Assembly (NCBI GenBank): GCA_011170375.1
Contig: DUEV01000001.1
Location: 186,001-250,000, forward strand
Origin: Dehalococcoidia bacterium
Lineage (GTDB): Bacteria; Chloroflexota; Dehalococcoidia; Dehalococcoidales; Fen-1064
Direction of reading: 5' to 3'
DNA length: 64,000 bases
Of this stretch, positions 52,147 to 61,309 are shown in pieces. Within the stretch, counting starts at the first letter, position 1; every line of letters begins with the position of its first letter. Under the pieces are notes generated by a model. That model did not search any database and had not been told where the DNA came from. It saw nothing but the letters and a program-made list of their open reading frames with translations. The position numbers were made by a program, and so were the translations under genes.

Positions 52147-54903
52147 TTAATTCCCTCCAACCGCTACAGCTTCGGCCTTGGCACCGACTTCACCTCTGGC
52201 AACTAGGGCGAGAGCCTTGGCCGCAGCCCCTATCGCTTGTGCTACTGTGTCCGGGATATCCTTTGGTCCCTGGCAACATCCGGCCAGGAAGATGCCATCG
52301 GTCACGGTACCCATAGGGTCGAGCTTGTAGTGCTTCTCTTCGAAGAAACCGTCCTTGTCCTGCTCAACTCCGAAGAGCTTGGCAACCTCGTCAGCGTCGG
52401 CTCGCGGTTCGATGGCGACGCTGAGAATCACCATATCCACCGGTACACGTATTATCTGACCGAGCAGGGTGTCCTCGCAGACCACAACCAGTTTGCCTTT
52501 CTCCTCATCATTCTGAGCGATGTCGGTAACTTGGGCAACCTTGCCACGGATGAAGTTGATGCCCTCCTCTGAGATACGTTTATAGAATTCCTCATAGCCT
52601 TTACCGAAACAGCGCATGTCAATGTACATCTGGTAAACAGTGGCGCCAGTCTTTTCATTTATCAGGTGGGCATGCTTAAGGCCATACATGCAGCACACGC
52701 GTGAGCAGTACTCGTGGTAGTTCTCGTCACGGCTGCCGACGCAGTTAATGATGGCAACGCTCTCGGGGGTTGAGCCGTCTTTCAGCATTATCTGGCCCTC
52801 AGTTGGGCCGGTGGAGCTTATCATCCGCTCCATTTCCAGGCTGGTAAATACGTTGTCGAACTTCCCGTAGCCGTACTGGGTCATCGGGGTGGGATCGAAA
52901 AGGTCGAAACCGGTGGTGACGATAATAGCACCGACCTCTACATCCCGGTATTCGTCCTTCATGGTATGGTCAATGGCGTCACGTTCACAAGCGTTGACAC
53001 AGGCCAGGCACTCCGAGCAGACACCGCAGTTAAGGCAGCGTTTGGCCTCCTCGATAGCTGCTTCCTCGGTAAAGCCGAGCTCGACCTCGGGGGAAGGTTT
53101 CCGTTTTTCCGGTTCGAGCACGGGCATCATGGCCCGGGCTTCCTTGACTACTCCTACCTTGGGAACGTCTTTTACCCTTTCCCGATGGTCTGGTCGTCCC
53201 TTTGCCAGGTCTGTTTCTCCCCTGAGGTAGCGGTCGATAGATATCGCCGCCTCTTTACCGGTAGCAACCACGCCGATGACGTCGGCGGGCCCCGAAACAA
53301 CATCCCCGCCGGCAAAGACACCGTCGATATTAGTCTGCAGGGTAACCTGGTCAACAGCAACAGTTCCCCAGCTGGTGAACTCAAGTTGTTCGGGCAGCGT
53401 CTCTTTATTTATTGCCTGGCCGATGGCCATGATGACATTGTCGACGTCAATCGTATACTCGGAGCCCTCGACTGGTACAGGACGGCTCCGTCGGGAGGCA
53501 TCAGCCTCACCGAGCTCCATCCGGATACATTCGATGCCGGTCACTTTACCATTGTCAGCCAGTACCTTGACTGGTGCTGCCAGTATGTTAAAGACGATAC
53601 CTTCTTTCTCGGCCTCGCGGAGTTCCTCAGCGGCGGCGGGCATCTCATCCCGGGAGCGGCGGTAGATGATATTTACCTCTTTAGCTCCGAGGCGGTAGGC
53701 GACTCTGGCGGCGTCTATGGCTGCATTGCCCCCGCCAATCACCGCCACCCTGTTACCGATTTTGACCTTCTCTCCCGCGTTGGCCTGTCGCAGGAAGTTG
53801 AGGGCGTTTAGCACCCCCTCCGCATCCTCTCCAGGTATGCCCATCTTCTGTCCGAGGCCAGCACCTGCGGCGAGGAAGATGGCCTTGTAGCCATTATTAA
53901 ACGGGTCTTCCAGATTTGTTATTGTGCTGTTGCACCTGATTTCGACTCCGAGCTCCTGCACATAAGCAATCTCTTCATCAACTATCTTGTTTGGCAATCT
54001 GTACTCGGGGATGCCATATCGTAGTAGTCCGCCCGGCTCCGATGCTGCCTCGAAGACGGTAACCGGGTAACCCATACGGACGAGGTCATAAGCACAGGCA
54101 ATACCCGCCGGCCCGGAGCCAATAATAGCCACCTTTTCCTCATGAGTTGGTTCTATCGGTGTGGCCTTCTCTCTGCCGACCGACAGTTCATAATCCGCCA
54201 TGAAGCGCTTCAGGTAACGGATAGCAATCGGTTCATCTACCTTGCCTCTTTCGCATTCTGATTCGCAGGGATGCATACACACCCGGCCACAGACTCCGGC
54301 GAAAGGCATCGTTCTCCTCAATACTTCCAGGGCTTCCTTGTATCTTCCCTGTGAGATGAGGGCAATGTAGCCTTGGGCATTAACGCCCGCCGGGCAGGCG
54401 ACACGGCACGGTGGCAGACCACGTTTATCTATGGTGAAGACATTGGGAACTGCCTGGGCGAAGGGACGGTAGGCCGCCTGACGGTCGGCAAGGCCAAGCT
54501 GCCATTCACTGGGTACGAAAACGGGGCAGACCTTGGCACACTCGCCGCAGCCGGTGCATTTGCTGCTATCGATGAACTTGGCTTTGGTGCGAACCTTGAC
54601 CTTGAAATTACCAGCCGAGCCGGAAACGCTGTCCACCTCGCTGCAGGTCAGCAGTTCAATGTTCTTGTTAGAGCCCACCTGGCTCATCTTTGGTGTGCCA
54701 ATGCAGGAGGCACAGTCTAAGGTTGGGAATGTCTTGTCGAGCTGGAGCATACGCCCGCCGACTGTGGGTGACTTCTCTACCAGATAGACCTGGTGTTCAG
54801 CATCGGCTACCTCCAGGGCAGCCTGCATACCAGCAATGCCAGCGCCAACTACGAGGACACCAGGCTTGGTTTGGCCTCCGCTCTTTCCAGTTCTTTCAGT
54901 CAC
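52147..54903 (-). CDS. HdrA-type flavoprotein with an inserted GltD-like NAD(P)H oxidoreductase module
   Basis: 918 residues from GTG 54903 with CAGGAGGTTCT before it; first gene of the operon. Residues 1-160 are HdrA: VVGAGIAGMQAALEVADAEH and CTGCGECAKVCPVFVPSEW. From about 160 to 620 it carries a glutamate-synthase small-subunit-like module: CRVACPAGVNAQGYI, CGRVCMHPCESECERG, FAD loop IIGSGPAGIACAYDLVRMGY and NAD(P) loop VIGGGNAAIDAARVAYRLGA. HdrA resumes at CLNCGVCSECLACVNACE (623) and continues through FDPTPMTQYGYGKFDN and CVGSRDENYHEYC to the end, without the usual C-terminal ferredoxin. It probably brings in NAD(P)H electrons. Confidence 0.9.
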   Translation of the reverse strand: MTERTGKSGGQTKPGVLVVGAGIAGMQAALEVADAEHQVYLVEKSPTVGGRMLQLDKTFPTLDCASCIGTPKMSQVGSNKNIELLTCSEVDSVSGSAGNFKVKVRTKAKFIDSSKCTGCGECAKVCPVFVPSEWQLGLADRQAAYRPFAQAVPNVFTIDKRGLPPCRVACPAGVNAQGYIALISQGRYKEALEVLRRTMPFAGVCGRVCMHPCESECERGKVDEPIAIRYLKRFMADYELSVGREKATPIEPTHEEKVAIIGSGPAGIACAYDLVRMGYPVTVFEAASEPGGLLRYGIPEYRLPNKIVDEEIAYVQELGVEIRCNSTITNLEDPFNNGYKAIFLAAGAGLGQKMGIPGEDAEGVLNALNFLRQANAGEKVKIGNRVAVIGGGNAAIDAARVAYRLGAKEVNIIYRRSRDEMPAAAEELREAEKEGIVFNILAAPVKVLADNGKVTGIECIRMELGEADASRRSRPVPVEGSEYTIDVDNVIMAIGQAINKETLPEQLEFTSWGTVAVDQVTLQTNIDGVFAGGDVVSGPADVIGVVATGKEAAISIDRYLRGETDLAKGRPDHRERVKDVPKVGVVKEARAMMPVLEPEKRKPSPEVELGFTEEAAIEEAKRCLNCGVCSECLACVNACERDAIDHTMKDEYRDVEVGAIIVTTGFDLFDPTPMTQYGYGKFDNVFTSLEMERMISSTGPTEGQIMLKDGSTPESVAIINCVGSRDENYHEYCSRVCCMYGLKHAHLINEKTGATVYQMYIDMRCFGKGYEEFYKRISEEGINFIRGKVAQVTDIAQNDEEKGKLVVVCEDTLLGQIIRVPVDMVILSVAIEPRADADEVAKLFGVEQDKDGFFEEKHYKLDPMGTVTDGIFLAGCCQGPKDIPDTVAQAIGAAAKALALVARGEVGAKAEAVAVGGN

Positions 54904-55252
54904 TGCAGAACCTCCTGGCCAATTGCCGCACCTATTTTATACTAACACACACCAGCCGTGCAACGCTCTCCGAGCACGCGGCACTTCCGCCGTATCCATC
55001 AGATATGCTCGTAGGTGAGTCCTGCACACAAGAAAACAGAGCACTGCCACTATACAGAACCTACTGTATCTTCCCTTGCTCTGTCCAGACCTATTATAGC
55101 CTAATACCATGCGTACGTAAAGGGTTTTCCTTCATTTATGCCTGATAAACAGGCATGGCAGAAAATCAGCTTTGTCGTAAAGTCGAGTGTAAGGTAACAA
55201 TTGTGTTACAATTTGAGCAATATAGTCCAAATTTCTGTGATAGTGTGAGACG
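54904..55252. promoter_or_regulatory. Divergent intergenic region between the hdr operon and an acetyltransferase gene
   Basis: 349 bp. It should contain the hdr operon promoter (minus strand) and that of the gene at 55253. ATGCCTG-ATAAA-CAGGCAT at 55138-55156 is a small hairpin. GTAACAATTGTGTTAC at 55194-55209 has GTAACA/TGTTAC half-sites around a 4-base centre and lies about 45 bp before the acetyltransferase, a possible operator. No confident -35/-10 elements. Confidence 0.4.
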
Positions 55253-55753
55253 ATGTTCACCACAAGAGCTGCCAAGGTTGAAGACATCAAGGCGATTACC
55301 GATATTTACAATGAGGCTGTCCTGACGACCGATGCCACCTTTGACCTGGAGCCGAAGACCGAGGAGGAACAGAGAGCCTGGTTGACCAGCCACGACCAGA
55401 TGCATCCTGTCCTCGTAGTCGAATTGAATGGTGCTGTTATTGGCTGGGCGTCGCTCAGCGATTGGTCGTCGCGTTATGCCTATGCTGCTACCGCCGAGAT
55501 TTCGCTTTACATAAAGGAGGAGTTCCGAGGAAAGGGTGCTGGCAGGAAGCTTCTGGAAGACATCATGCGGGAGGGGGAGAGGGTAGGTCTTCACACGGTA
55601 CTGGCCAGGATAACCACTGGCAATGCCGTCAGCATCCATCTCCATGAATCGTTAGGATTTGGGCATGTGGGCATCATGAGGGAGGTTGGTGAGAAGTTCG
55701 GCAGGAGGCTGGATGTGCTGCTGATGCAGCGGATATACTCTACCAGAGAGTGA
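55253..55753 (+). CDS. GNAT acetyltransferase, phosphinothricin-acetyltransferase-like
   Basis: 166 residues. TTRAAKVEDIKAITDIYNEA and DATFDLEPKTEEEQRAWL are typical of the Pat/YncA subgroup; the acetyl-CoA loop is EEFRGKGAGRKLLEDIM (about 92-108), and NAVSIHLHESLGFGHVGIMR the last helix and strand. Members acetylate amino-acid-like amines such as methionine sulfone or phosphinothricin; the natural substrate here is unknown. Confidence 0.88.
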   Translation: MFTTRAAKVEDIKAITDIYNEAVLTTDATFDLEPKTEEEQRAWLTSHDQMHPVLVVELNGAVIGWASLSDWSSRYAYAATAEISLYIKEEFRGKGAGRKLLEDIMREGERVGLHTVLARITTGNAVSIHLHESLGFGHVGIMREVGEKFGRRLDVLLMQRIYSTRE

Positions 55754-55898
55754 CAGCTCTCCTGATTAAGCGCTGGTGACGACGTAGGATCTCGACGGGT
55801 AGAGATACTATCGGTCGTGTTTAAAATAATGGTCATTCCCAGACAGCCAATTGCTGACGGGTCTACGAGTAGACAAAAGCTAAGGAAGGAGATTGGTA

Positions 55899-56369
55899 AT
55901 GAGGCAAGATGCAAGAAAGTTGGTCGGTATCTGTGGCCTTTATTGTGGGACGTGTCAGAACTACCTTGCTTACCAAGAAAATGATGTCGAGCAATTAGAA
56001 AAAATCTCCCAAAGTACCAATATACCCATGGAAGAAATTCGATGCGATGGCTGTCTCTCTGATAAACTATTCCCCCTCTGTGTGGATTGTAGGCACGGCT
56101 TTCGTAGATGCGCCGGGGACAAGAAAGTGACGTGGTGCTTCCAATGTCCTGACTTTCCCTGTCAACGGCTAGAAGATTTTACAGGCGTTCACGTTGTCGA
56201 TGGTATTTCGCATCATGCTAACGTAATTGAGGATTTGCGGGATATGAAGGAGCGTGGAATTGAGCAATGGGTGGAAAAGCAGGAAAGAGCAGGGCGTTGT
56301 CAAGAGTGTGGGAAAAGGCTATATTGGTTTGCTCGGAAGTGTCCTAGCTGTAATACTCAGGTTCGGTGA
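55899..56369 (+). CDS. DUF3795-type cysteine-rich protein
   Basis: 156 residues from ATG 55899 with AAGGAAGGAGA upstream. The N-terminal Cys-rich part GICGLYCGTCQNYLA, CDGCLSDKLFPLCVDC and CFQCPDFPCQRLEDF matches DUF3795. C-terminal CQECGKRLYWFARKCPSC forms a zinc-ribbon-like pair. Many cysteines suggest metal binding. Function unknown in the family. Confidence 0.85.
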   Translation: MRQDARKLVGICGLYCGTCQNYLAYQENDVEQLEKISQSTNIPMEEIRCDGCLSDKLFPLCVDCRHGFRRCAGDKKVTWCFQCPDFPCQRLEDFTGVHVVDGISHHANVIEDLRDMKERGIEQWVEKQERAGRCQECGKRLYWFARKCPSCNTQVR

Positions 56370-56578
56370 GACCCTACTGGGGTGAAGAGGCTACAGACTC
56401 AACAGAAAGGGCACTCGTCTCATTTTCATACCCTCTAATAACATTGGTATTGAAGACTGAATAAATGGTGTTTATGGCATTATATCTTTCACAGTTTTCC
56501 GCGTGGCAAGTGAGCATGATAACAGGTACGTCTGAGATTTTACGGATGCGTTAGCAGACCCGGCAGCCTTCTTCCCGA

Positions 56579-57397
56579 TTATTGCTTCAGAACCATCCTC
56601 GCCACCAATACCGGCGGCATTGTGGGCATGTTATTGAAGGATAACGGCATTCTTGATTTGCCCTTCAGTTCTTCGGGTAAGGTCGGCTCTTCTATGCTGT
56701 CGAGGACGAATCCGTGCTTGAAGCAGGTGTTGAACAGCAGACTGATAGGCCGGTGGAAGTAGTGCTGCGGGATAGGTTGCCCCATAATACCCAGACCCAT
56801 ATAGACAAAAGGTCGGGCGTAGTCGGTTATGGTGACACCTTGAGTGATTACTATCTCTCCATCCTCGACGTGTTGCTCGGCCACCTGGCGCGAAGTGCCG
56901 GAGTTGAAGACGGGGTGAGTGACCGAGAAAACGAACCGTCCGCCCGGCTTGAGCAGCTTTGGCAGGGTCGAGATAAGTGGTTCGATTGAGGACATGTCCA
57001 TCAGGCCCATGGTGCAGACGGCGGCATCGAACTTTGCCTGGCCGAGTGACATCAAGGCTGAGCGGTCGGTAGCACTAAGGACCATGTACTCGATTCTGTC
57101 GGCATTCTCGGTGGTGCGCTCCTTAGCCCGCTTGATGAATTTCTCCGAGTGGTCAATAGCCGTAATATTAGCGCCTAGGGCGGCCATGCGGCGGGTAAAA
57201 CGTCCCGCCCCGCAGGCGATATCCAGTACCTTTTCACCGGGCTGCAGCGCCAGCAGGCGTTCCGTGGAAGGCTCTATCAGGTAGTTTTGAAAGTCGTTGC
57301 CGTCACCAATCTTATCGTCCCACCATTCGGCGAGTTGGTCCCAGACTTCGGTGGTCTGGTTGTCATACTCGGGGAAATCAGGAGAGATTTCTCCCAT
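56579..57397 (-). CDS. SAM-dependent methyltransferase
   Basis: 272 residues. Motif I is VLDIACGAGRFTRRMAALGA (about 57-76), the acidic residue follows in ITAIDHSEKFI, and motif IV is KFDAAVCTMGLMDM. A final small domain with FRHPISLLF-like residues fits class I methyltransferases acting on small molecules. Substrate unknown. Confidence 0.9.
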   Translation of the reverse strand: MGEISPDFPEYDNQTTEVWDQLAEWWDDKIGDGNDFQNYLIEPSTERLLALQPGEKVLDIACGAGRFTRRMAALGANITAIDHSEKFIKRAKERTTENADRIEYMVLSATDRSALMSLGQAKFDAAVCTMGLMDMSSIEPLISTLPKLLKPGGRFVFSVTHPVFNSGTSRQVAEQHVEDGEIVITQGVTITDYARPFVYMGLGIMGQPIPQHYFHRPISLLFNTCFKHGFVLDSIEEPTLPEELKGKSRMPLSFNNMPTMPPVLVARMVLKQ

Positions 57398-57598
57398 TGA
57401 TAAAGCCTCCTCTACATCACATGGCTGGGGATAATGTTAACGCTGGGGGCTGCTTGTGTCAAACTGGTTAATCTCATGGCGTGGTCGATTTTTTGGGATA
57501 AGGAAAAATATCTTGACAATGCCCAAAATGCCTGCCAGAATTAGTAATCTTTTCCCGTCGTAAGTTGCAGTTACAGACAGTATAACGGCGAGTATTCT

Positions 57599-59602
57599 AT
57601 GTTCAGTTATCGTCGTGTTTTTCAACTACTTTCGGTAGTCGTGGTTCTGGCTTTGGTCATGATTCCTCTACAAGCATGTACCTGTGGAGGAGTTCTAATG
57701 ACTCGAAGTGGTCTTATCTGGTACAACTGCTCGGCCACTAAAGTCGATGTTAACGAGCCGGTAACGGTACAGGTACACATAGCTGACATAATAATGGAAT
57801 ATGACGGAGAAGGTTTTCCTGAATACTTATATGGCGTAGATAATATTCCCGAGGGCTTCACCTGGGCATATCAATGGATTAGTCCTGGCGAAGATGAACA
57901 ACCTGTCATTATAGTTAGGGAGACTGTGTGGGAACAGTCTACTATGGTACATCCTATAGACGAAGAAATGGAGTTCACAGACAGCATCGAGCTTCAGTTT
58001 GATCGCGCTGGCACCGTGGTTATTAGGTTGCAACAGCCGGATGACTTGGCACCCCCAATTCTCTTCGAGGTATTAGACACTCAGGGTTCGGGACCGTGTA
58101 CAATAACAGTTGGGGGGCCACCTAATAACCCGCCAATCTTCGATGATATAGAGGATCAGTCTGTTATCGCGGAGCATCTGCTTGAGTTCGCGGTCTCCGC
58201 CACGGACCTTGATGGAGATGAGTTAACCTATTCAGCGTCCCTTTTACCAGATGGAGGATTACCAATCGGCGCAGTATTTGACAATGGAAACGGTAGTTTC
58301 TCATGGACACCTTCCTACCTTCGGGCAGGCACTTATCACGTTCGATTCGTTGTAGATGATGGCAACGACACGGATTACCAAGATATGACCATTACAGTTA
58401 TCCCTCTTGAAATTTGCTGGAATACGTTGTGGCAGATCGGGGACGTTGAAGAAGACCAGATGGCTGACCCCCAGGACGAGCTTGACCTCAGTGCTCCTGT
58501 GGGAACTCAAAATTTCTATGTCGGCGACCCATATGACCAGTTCCCAGCGCTGAGTCAATACGAGCAGAACATCGCTCCAACTATCAATATACATTTCACA
58601 GGCGGAATGCCGCTTGGGGGCAGGCTGTTATTTTCCTGGAGCCCCGGTGCTTCAGGTGTAGAAATAATGACGATAAGCCTGGACGGGACTGTGCTGGATA
58701 CCTTAGAGCGTGAGGGCAGTCCAGACGAAGGTTGGTGGCAAAGCTACGAGCGGTTCATTGAGACCTTCTATATTATTGACGAGCTAGATGACAGTGAACA
58801 TATACTGACTTTCGAATTCAGTGGTGGCAATGGAGCCGTGTGGGACTGGATAAGGTTTGAGGAATGGACCTGCCAGGGTGTGAGGTCGTCGTACAATCTC
58901 ACTGTGAGCAGTTCAACTGGTGGTAGTGTAGTTGAACCAGGTGAGGGCTTTTTTACCTATGGTAGAGATGAGCGAGTTGACCTTGTAGCAGAAGCTGACG
59001 AAGGCTACCAATTTGACAGGTGGGAAGGACTCGTTGCTGTAGCTGGCACTACTCTACCGGCCACTACAACTGTCAGGATGAATGAGGATAAGACAGTAAC
59101 GGCTTATTTCAGTCTTATTCCACCCTTCGAACTCACCAGTAGTGCATTAGAATTAGAAAATGGAGATCTCATACCTCCCATACCCACTAAATATGCTCAC
59201 TACTGGGCGGGAGGGTCAAACATATCTCCTCCGTTAGAATGGACTGGTGTTCCTGAGGATACACAGTCTTTTGTCCTGATAATGGAAGACCCTGAAGGCT
59301 GGAGTGGCATACCATGCGTTCACTGGATTGTTTTCAACATACCTGCAAATGTTACATCACTGGCAGAGGGGGCAAGCTCGCATTTACCAGAAGGTGCTGT
59401 TCATGGCATCGGTAGTGATGGCGATGTTGGTTATTATGGTTGTGAACCACCACCCGGTGAGCTTCATTATTACCATTTCACAATCTATGCACTTGATACG
59501 ATGTTGACCCTGCCTCAGGGCGCTACTAAGTCGCAGGTGATAGCTGCCATGGAGGGACATAAACTCGGCGAGTCAACACTGGTCGGTACATACCAGGGTT
59601 AG
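57599..59602 (+). CDS. Multi-domain secreted lipoprotein with C-terminal PEBP domain
   Basis: 667 residues. The signal peptide LLSVVVVLALVMIPLQACTC ends in a lipobox-like LQAC, so lipid anchoring is likely. A cadherin/He_PIG-like Ig domain starts near 178 (NPPIFDDIEDQSVIAEHLLE, DGNGSFSW-like FDNGNGSFSWTPSY). An InlB-B-like repeat with GGSVVEPGEGFFTYGRDERV and YQFDRWEGL lies near 440-500. The end (from about 510) is a phosphatidylethanolamine-binding (YbhB/YbcL) domain: SNISPPLEWTGVPEDTQSFV, VHWIVFNIP and YHFTIYALD. Probably binds a surface or soluble ligand. It starts 33 bp before the next gene, probably one operon. Confidence 0.8.
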   Translation: MFSYRRVFQLLSVVVVLALVMIPLQACTCGGVLMTRSGLIWYNCSATKVDVNEPVTVQVHIADIIMEYDGEGFPEYLYGVDNIPEGFTWAYQWISPGEDEQPVIIVRETVWEQSTMVHPIDEEMEFTDSIELQFDRAGTVVIRLQQPDDLAPPILFEVLDTQGSGPCTITVGGPPNNPPIFDDIEDQSVIAEHLLEFAVSATDLDGDELTYSASLLPDGGLPIGAVFDNGNGSFSWTPSYLRAGTYHVRFVVDDGNDTDYQDMTITVIPLEICWNTLWQIGDVEEDQMADPQDELDLSAPVGTQNFYVGDPYDQFPALSQYEQNIAPTINIHFTGGMPLGGRLLFSWSPGASGVEIMTISLDGTVLDTLEREGSPDEGWWQSYERFIETFYIIDELDDSEHILTFEFSGGNGAVWDWIRFEEWTCQGVRSSYNLTVSSSTGGSVVEPGEGFFTYGRDERVDLVAEADEGYQFDRWEGLVAVAGTTLPATTTVRMNEDKTVTAYFSLIPPFELTSSALELENGDLIPPIPTKYAHYWAGGSNISPPLEWTGVPEDTQSFVLIMEDPEGWSGIPCVHWIVFNIPANVTSLAEGASSHLPEGAVHGIGSDGDVGYYGCEPPPGELHYYHFTIYALDTMLTLPQGATKSQVIAAMEGHKLGESTLVGTYQG

Positions 59603-59635
59603 TCTGAGGAGGATTCTTGGTTAAGGAGATAAGAA

Positions 59636-60370
59636 ATGAAACGTTTTTTCAAATGGCTAAGCATAACGCTGGTGGTTCTCATTATTATCATCGTGCTGGT
59701 TGGAGGGTACTTTGGTCTGGTGCCCGGTGTATCGACCCTTTTCGGTTCAGATAAGCCGAAAGACCTCGGGGTAACGTACACTGAGGCGGACAGGCTGTCA
59801 GGACGTGCCAAGGCGGGGTGGGAAGTCACTGAACTACAACCGGGTTTGCCCTTGGAAGAGAGCTATATCTCCACCGGTCAGAATGCCGTTGATGCCAGTT
59901 TTAACGAGAGGGAGCTCACTGCCTGGGCGAATAATCCCTGGATCTATTTCCCGCTTTCCGATTGCCAGGTAAGGGTGAACGATGACAACACAGTAGAGTT
60001 CTCCGGCAAGCTGAATATTGGCATGTTGCGGGATTGGATTGATGCCATGGGGGTGGCTGAAGAATACTCAGAGCTCATAGATGATTACCTGAGGTGGTTC
60101 GTCTGGGGGAATCCTCCATTCTACATTAAGCTGAGTGCTTCTGTAGCGAATGGCCAGGTCATAAATCCACAGATATACTCGGCACAGGTCGGGAGAATTT
60201 CTGTTCCGCAGAGCCTGATTGAGAGTGGCCTTGGTGAACTTGTCGGTCTTGTTGAATGGAAGCTAAACAATATCGACGGATTTCATGTGGAGACAGCAGA
60301 AGTAGTCGATGGGGGAATAAGATTTGTCGGGACGATGCCGGCGGCTGTTTCTCGGTCGGTGGAGGAGTAA
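59636..60370 (+). CDS. Membrane-anchored extracytoplasmic protein
   Basis: 244 residues with AAGGAGATAAGAA before the ATG. An N-terminal anchor (WLSITLVVLIIIIVLVGGYF, about 7-26) is followed by a beta-rich domain: VRVNDDNTVEFSGKLNIGML, FYIKLSASVANGQVINPQIY and VWVET-like FHVETAEVVDGGIRFVGTMP. The layout resembles lipid-binding/DUF2993-like proteins, but I cannot name a family. Together with the upstream lipoprotein it probably acts in the envelope. Confidence 0.65.
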   Translation: MKRFFKWLSITLVVLIIIIVLVGGYFGLVPGVSTLFGSDKPKDLGVTYTEADRLSGRAKAGWEVTELQPGLPLEESYISTGQNAVDASFNERELTAWANNPWIYFPLSDCQVRVNDDNTVEFSGKLNIGMLRDWIDAMGVAEEYSELIDDYLRWFVWGNPPFYIKLSASVANGQVINPQIYSAQVGRISVPQSLIESGLGELVGLVEWKLNNIDGFHVETAEVVDGGIRFVGTMPAAVSRSVEE

Positions 60371-60385
60371 GCACCGGCAAGTAGG

Positions 60386-61309
60386 TTATGCCTCGGCCTC
60401 TAAGATTTCGATAGTGCCCTGAGTGCCGTCGACACGTACCCGGTCACCGGTACGCAGGCGCGTAGTGGCGTCGCCGCAGTTAACGACGGCTGGTATACCC
60501 AGCTCACGGGCGACAGTAGCGGCATGAGACAGCGGTGCCCCGATATCGGTAACGATACCCCCGGCTTTTGGAAACAAAAGCGTCCAGCCGATGTTGGTCT
60601 GTGAGGTGACCAGTATTTCACCAGGTAAAAGCTTGTCCCAGTCATCGGGGGTGTCAAGTCTCCGGACCGTGCCTTCGACACGCCCTACTGAGCCGGGGGT
60701 GCCAAGGATAACGTTCTCAGAGGGCCCTTTTAGTCTCATCTCTTGCAGCAGACCGCTGGCGTCGAAGACATTCTGAGACCGGTCAGGGTCTGCCGCCCAC
60801 TGGAACGGGTCAAACCTGCCCCGGATAAGTAGGGGATAGGGTGGCAGCGCTTTGTATCTTTCGTACGTGTGGCGCCGGGCAGTTATATAAGCTGTGGCCA
60901 TGTCGGTACCACGCAGAAGCTGGAGTATTTCGTCGTGGGTAAGGAAAAATACATCATTACCTGTTCCTGTTAGATCACCAGCACGTAGTGCCCAGGTAAG
61001 GGATACCCAGACGAGGCGCGTGAGTTCAGAGCGAACCGCCTCCCGCATACGATTGGCCTCCGCAGCCCTGTCCAGATTCCGTCTCATCTTTTTTACCCTG
61101 CGTGGATGACGTTCGCATAGCCTTTCCCAGGCAACATTGAATTTAGCACGCTGTGTGCTGAGCATATTTTCGACGTCGACAGGTGTTCTGGTGAAGGTCT
61201 CAAGCTGTTTGTCGAGCCAGTCGGGGTCTTCAAATGGCCTGGGGACAGACGCATCCGCTTCCAGTGGCCCACGGTGCCCCCATTGTTCCAGGTAGTCATC
61301 ACGGCTCAT
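60386..61309 (-). CDS. PEP-synthase/rifampicin-phosphotransferase-like enzyme, C-terminal half
   Basis: 307 residues beginning MSRDDYLEQWGHRGPLEADA, a block that lies in the middle of single-chain relatives, then a helical linker and the phosphohistidine swivel domain, GGIVTDIGAPLSHAATVARE with LGIPAVVNCGDAT. The catalytic His is in SHAATVARE. Its ATG directly follows the TAG stop of the N-terminal half, in the same frame, with no ribosome-binding site. Either translated by re-initiation or one half of a broken gene. Confidence 0.82.
   Translation of the reverse strand: MSRDDYLEQWGHRGPLEADASVPRPFEDPDWLDKQLETFTRTPVDVENMLSTQRAKFNVAWERLCERHPRRVKKMRRNLDRAAEANRMREAVRSELTRLVWVSLTWALRAGDLTGTGNDVFFLTHDEILQLLRGTDMATAYITARRHTYERYKALPPYPLLIRGRFDPFQWAADPDRSQNVFDASGLLQEMRLKGPSENVILGTPGSVGRVEGTVRRLDTPDDWDKLLPGEILVTSQTNIGWTLLFPKAGGIVTDIGAPLSHAATVARELGIPAVVNCGDATTRLRTGDRVRVDGTQGTIEILEAEA

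Noticed and set aside
52966-53811. 281-codon plus-strand frame opposite the HdrA-GltD gene
   Set aside because: Antisense to conserved flavoprotein motifs and without its own signals.
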